A DNA stretch of 64,000 nucleotides. Origin: Vreelandella andesensis. Lineage in GTDB: Bacteria; Pseudomonadota; Gammaproteobacteria; Pseudomonadales; Halomonadaceae. Below are positions 61,936 through 64,000 of the stretch, in pieces (positions within the stretch are counted from its first letter, which is position 1; each line of letters begins with the position of its first letter). Both the position numbers and the translations under genes were made by a program. Under the pieces are notes generated by a model. That model was not told the DNA's origin and searched no databases. It saw only the letters and a list, made by a program, of their open reading frames with translations. The DNA is taken from contig NZ_RZHG01000003.1 of assembly GCF_003989795.1 (NCBI RefSeq), forward strand, positions 165,140-229,139, in the 5' to 3' direction.

Positions 61936-62709
61936 TTAGCTGCGAATGCCTTTGCCCCGCTCTAGCATGGTGAGCGCCACCATAAACAGCCCAACAATAA
62001 AGGCAAGAATAGCCGCCAGCGCCCAGGCTACCGGAATATCGGAGACACCTAAAAAGCCGTAGCGGAAGACGTTCACCATATACAAAATTGGGTTGAGCAT
62101 TGAAACGCCCTGCCAAAAATCAGGCAGCATCGAAATCGAGTAAAACACGCCACCTAAATACGTTAGCGGGGTCAAAATAAACGTCGGCACGATGGAGATA
62201 TCGTCAAATTTATTAGCAAACAGCGCGTTAATAAAACCGCCGATGGAAAACAGCGCCGAGGTTAATACCACCACCAGTACCGTGAGCAGCGGATGCTCGA
62301 CGGTTAAGCGAGTAAAAAACAACGATACCAGCGTGACAATTAACCCAACACCCAGGCCCCGCGCCATGCCGCCCAAAACAAAGCCGGACAGAATCACCCA
62401 GTTAGGCATAGGCGAGACCATCATTTCTTCAATAGAGCGCTGAAACTTATTGGAAAAAAAGCTAGAGGCCACGTTGGAATAGCTGTTGGTAATCACCGAC
62501 ATCATGATCAGCCCTGGCACAATGAAGTCCATATAGCTGAAGCCGCCCATGTCGCCAATGCGCGAACCAATCAAATTACCGAAGATGATGAAGTACATGG
62601 CCATGGTAATTGACGGCGGCAGCAGGGTTTGTGGCCAAATGCGTGTGAAGCGCTTTATCTCTTTAAGCACTAGCGTCCACAGCGCGATCAGGGTTTGCGT
62701 TGCATTCAT
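61936..62709 (-). CDS. ABC-2 transporter permease (YadH-like)
   Basis: 257 residues with six membrane spans, ABC-2 pattern with ITMAMYFIIFGNLIGSRIG, GYSNVASSFFSNKFQRSIEEM-like core and LTYLGGVFYSISMLPDFW. Its start overlaps the ATPase stop as ATGA. It is the membrane half of an exporter of the YadGH type; the substrate is unknown. Confidence 0.9.
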   Translation of the reverse strand: MNATQTLIALWTLVLKEIKRFTRIWPQTLLPPSITMAMYFIIFGNLIGSRIGDMGGFSYMDFIVPGLIMMSVITNSYSNVASSFFSNKFQRSIEEMMVSPMPNWVILSGFVLGGMARGLGVGLIVTLVSLFFTRLTVEHPLLTVLVVVLTSALFSIGGFINALFANKFDDISIVPTFILTPLTYLGGVFYSISMLPDFWQGVSMLNPILYMVNVFRYGFLGVSDIPVAWALAAILAFIVGLFMVALTMLERGKGIRS

Positions 62710-63668
62710 GCCCGCGCCTCCTGTTGCCCACGCTGATCAATGGCTTGCTGACTGCTTGCCACCATGGAAACAAACATCTCCTCTAAGCGGTTGGCGCGGT
62801 TGCGCATAGACACCACCGTTAGCCCCTGTTCGCTTAAGGCACTGAACACATCGTTAAGCTGCTGCCCACGATGAATCACCAGTGAAAGCTGGGAAGGCTC
62901 GATCTGTTGTACTTCAAACCCTTCAATGACAGGGGCTTGCTCAATCGGCGCGGACAGGTCAAGCAGGAAGGTTTCAGTATTCAGCTCTGTCAGCAGTTCA
63001 CGCACGCTGGTGTTACGCACAATTTCGCCTTGATTAATGATGGCGATATTTCGACACAGGCTCTCGGCTTCTTCGAGATAGTGCGTAGTAAGAATAATAG
63101 TGGTGCCTTCATCGCGGTTAATACGCCGCATGTATTCCCACATACTACGCCGCAGCTCGATGTCGACCCCCGCGGTTGGCTCGTCAAGGATCAGCAGTTT
63201 CGGGCGGTGCATCAGCGCACGAGCAATCATCAGGCGGCGCTTCATACCGCCTGAAAGCATACGCGCACTGCCATTGCGCTTATCCCACAACCCAAGGTCA
63301 CTAAGCAGCTGCTTGGCGCGGGGCAACGCCTCTTTGCGGGTCATACCGTAGTAACCCGCCTGGGCCAGGATAATATCAATGACCTTTTCAAACTGATTAA
63401 AATTAAATTCCTGGGGCACCACGCCAAGCTGGTACTTGGCCTTCGCGAAGTCTTTATCGATGTCGATGCCAAAAATCGTCACCTTGCCTGCCGACTTCTG
63501 CACCAGCGAGCAAACTACACCCAGCGTGGTCGACTTGCCCGCCCCGTTAGGCCCTAACAATGCAAAAAAATCGCCCTGCTGGACGTCTAAATCAATACCT
63601 TTTAACGCTTGAAAGCCGTTGCCATACACTTTCGTGAGGCCACGGATAGACAGTGCCGGTTCGGCCAT
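62706..63668 (-). CDS. ABC transporter ATP-binding protein (YadG-like)
   Basis: 320 residues. Walker A GPNGAGKSTTLG, Q-loop VVPQEFNFN, signature LSGGMKRRLMIARAL, Walker B LLILDEPTAGVD and switch H in LTTHYLEEAE. It drives the ABC-2 permease that follows. ATG 63668 (MAEPALSI) has AGGA at good spacing; an ATG at 63674 is the alternative. The last 100 residues form the C-terminal regulatory tail of this class. Confidence 0.93.
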   Translation of the reverse strand: MAEPALSIRGLTKVYGNGFQALKGIDLDVQQGDFFALLGPNGAGKSTTLGVVCSLVQKSAGKVTIFGIDIDKDFAKAKYQLGVVPQEFNFNQFEKVIDIILAQAGYYGMTRKEALPRAKQLLSDLGLWDKRNGSARMLSGGMKRRLMIARALMHRPKLLILDEPTAGVDIELRRSMWEYMRRINRDEGTTIILTTHYLEEAESLCRNIAIINQGEIVRNTSVRELLTELNTETFLLDLSAPIEQAPVIEGFEVQQIEPSQLSLVIHRGQQLNDVFSALSEQGLTVVSMRNRANRLEEMFVSMVASSQQAIDQRGQQEARA

Positions 63669-63832
63669 AAACATGTCCTGTCAGCAAAATGGGGAGCACA
63701 AAACGCGCTAGACGAAAAGATATCGGGGCAATCATATGTTTTTTCAAGCCATACAGATGCCAGGCACGCAAAAGACCGCCATTAATTGTGCGGTGTAAAA
63801 CTTAAAGAACAAGGGGATACAAGGTGTTTGCT

Positions 63833-63907
63833 TGGAGCGGGAAAAGAGATTCGAACTCTCGACCCTCGCCTTGGCAAGGCGATGCTCTACCACTGAGCTA
63901 TTCCCGC
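63833..63907 (-). tRNA. tRNA-Gly (anticodon GCC)
   Basis: 75 bases including the encoded CCA. Acceptor GCGGGAA pairs with TTCCCGC; anticodon loop TTGCCAA; T loop GTTCGAATC. Confidence 0.95.
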
Positions 63908-63940
63908 ATATAACAAACTTTACTGCGAAGCCGTGCGAGA

Positions 63941-64000
63941 TGGCGTCCCATAGGGGGTTCGAACCCCTGTTACCGCCGTGAAAGGGCGGTGTCCTAGACC
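63941..64000 (-). tRNA. tRNA-Glu (anticodon UUC), 3' part
   Basis: The window ends inside the gene. Visible: part of the D stem, anticodon loop CTTTCAC (TTC), variable loop, T arm GGGGTTCGAACCCCC, acceptor half TGGGAC, and the encoded CCA. It lies 33 bp from tRNA-Gly on the same strand, so the two are probably co-transcribed. Confidence 0.93.

Overview
The window looks like a chromosomal segment of a Halomonas/Vreelandella-type halophilic gammaproteobacterium. The evidence is a class I PHA synthase with its phasin, an aroC-prmB / smrB neighbourhood like that of other gammaproteobacteria, a YbfB-type MFS carrier, a sodium-coupled neurotransmitter:sodium symporter-family carrier, MipA, QueF, and the general codon and protein character. 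This is inferred from protein families; no rRNA is present.

Core left part (1-21.7 kb): a tripartite exporter operon (the end of an outer-membrane factor, an HlyD adaptor and two ABC-2 permeases); phaP and phaC with a hairpin between them and a DUF6489-like gene upstream; prmB-aroC divergent from smrB; an alpha/beta hydrolase and a patatin; a LexA-type umuDC pair behind two perfect CTGT-N8-ACAG boxes; an NSS transporter; an MFS carrier; an M42 peptidase; MipA; a DJ-1/PfpI protein; a CLCA_X protein; and small hydrophobic ORFs.

Island (about 21,739-59,728, 38 kb): a genomic island inserted at the 3' end of tRNA-Ser(GGA). The tRNA 3' end, 16 bp, is repeated at both ends. A P4-type integrase sits at the left end, and two G-rich arm repeats lie just inside the two ends. 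Cargo from left to right: a broken Abi_2 gene and a tnpB remnant; an L,D-transpeptidase; a two-partner secretion TpsB/TpsA pair; a second SOS-controlled umuDC; a rightward phage/plasmid-type module (zinc-ribbon protein, DUF932, ERF annealing protein, YqaJ exonuclease, RadC); a signalling block (GAF-GGDEF, PAS/GAF/GGDEF/EAL, PAS-type chemoreceptor, HAMP chemoreceptor); a type I restriction-modification locus (hsdM-hsdS-[XRE/ImmA-like]-[PIN]-hsdR-YgjP) whose hsdM is shifted out of frame by a 7-bp tandem duplication; and a satellite-like end (YagK/Gp2-like protein, AlpA, winged-helix protein, a block of 13-bp repeats, a ribbon-helix-helix/coiled-coil protein).

Core right part (59.7-64 kb): tRNA-Ser with its promoter, a YiiD-type thioesterase, a YdjA-like nitroreductase, queF, a YadG/YadH-like ABC exporter, tRNA-Gly(GCC) and the 3' part of tRNA-Glu(UUC).

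The most notable points are: the 7-bp slippage tract that turns hsdM off; the XRE/ImmA-like plus PIN pair, with its own operator-promoter, inside the R-M locus, where the protease motif is NELGH instead of HELGH; the 13-bp repeat array at the island end; a hairpin that would bury the ribosome site of a zinc-ribbon protein; and the swap of the tRNA-Ser terminator caused by integration.
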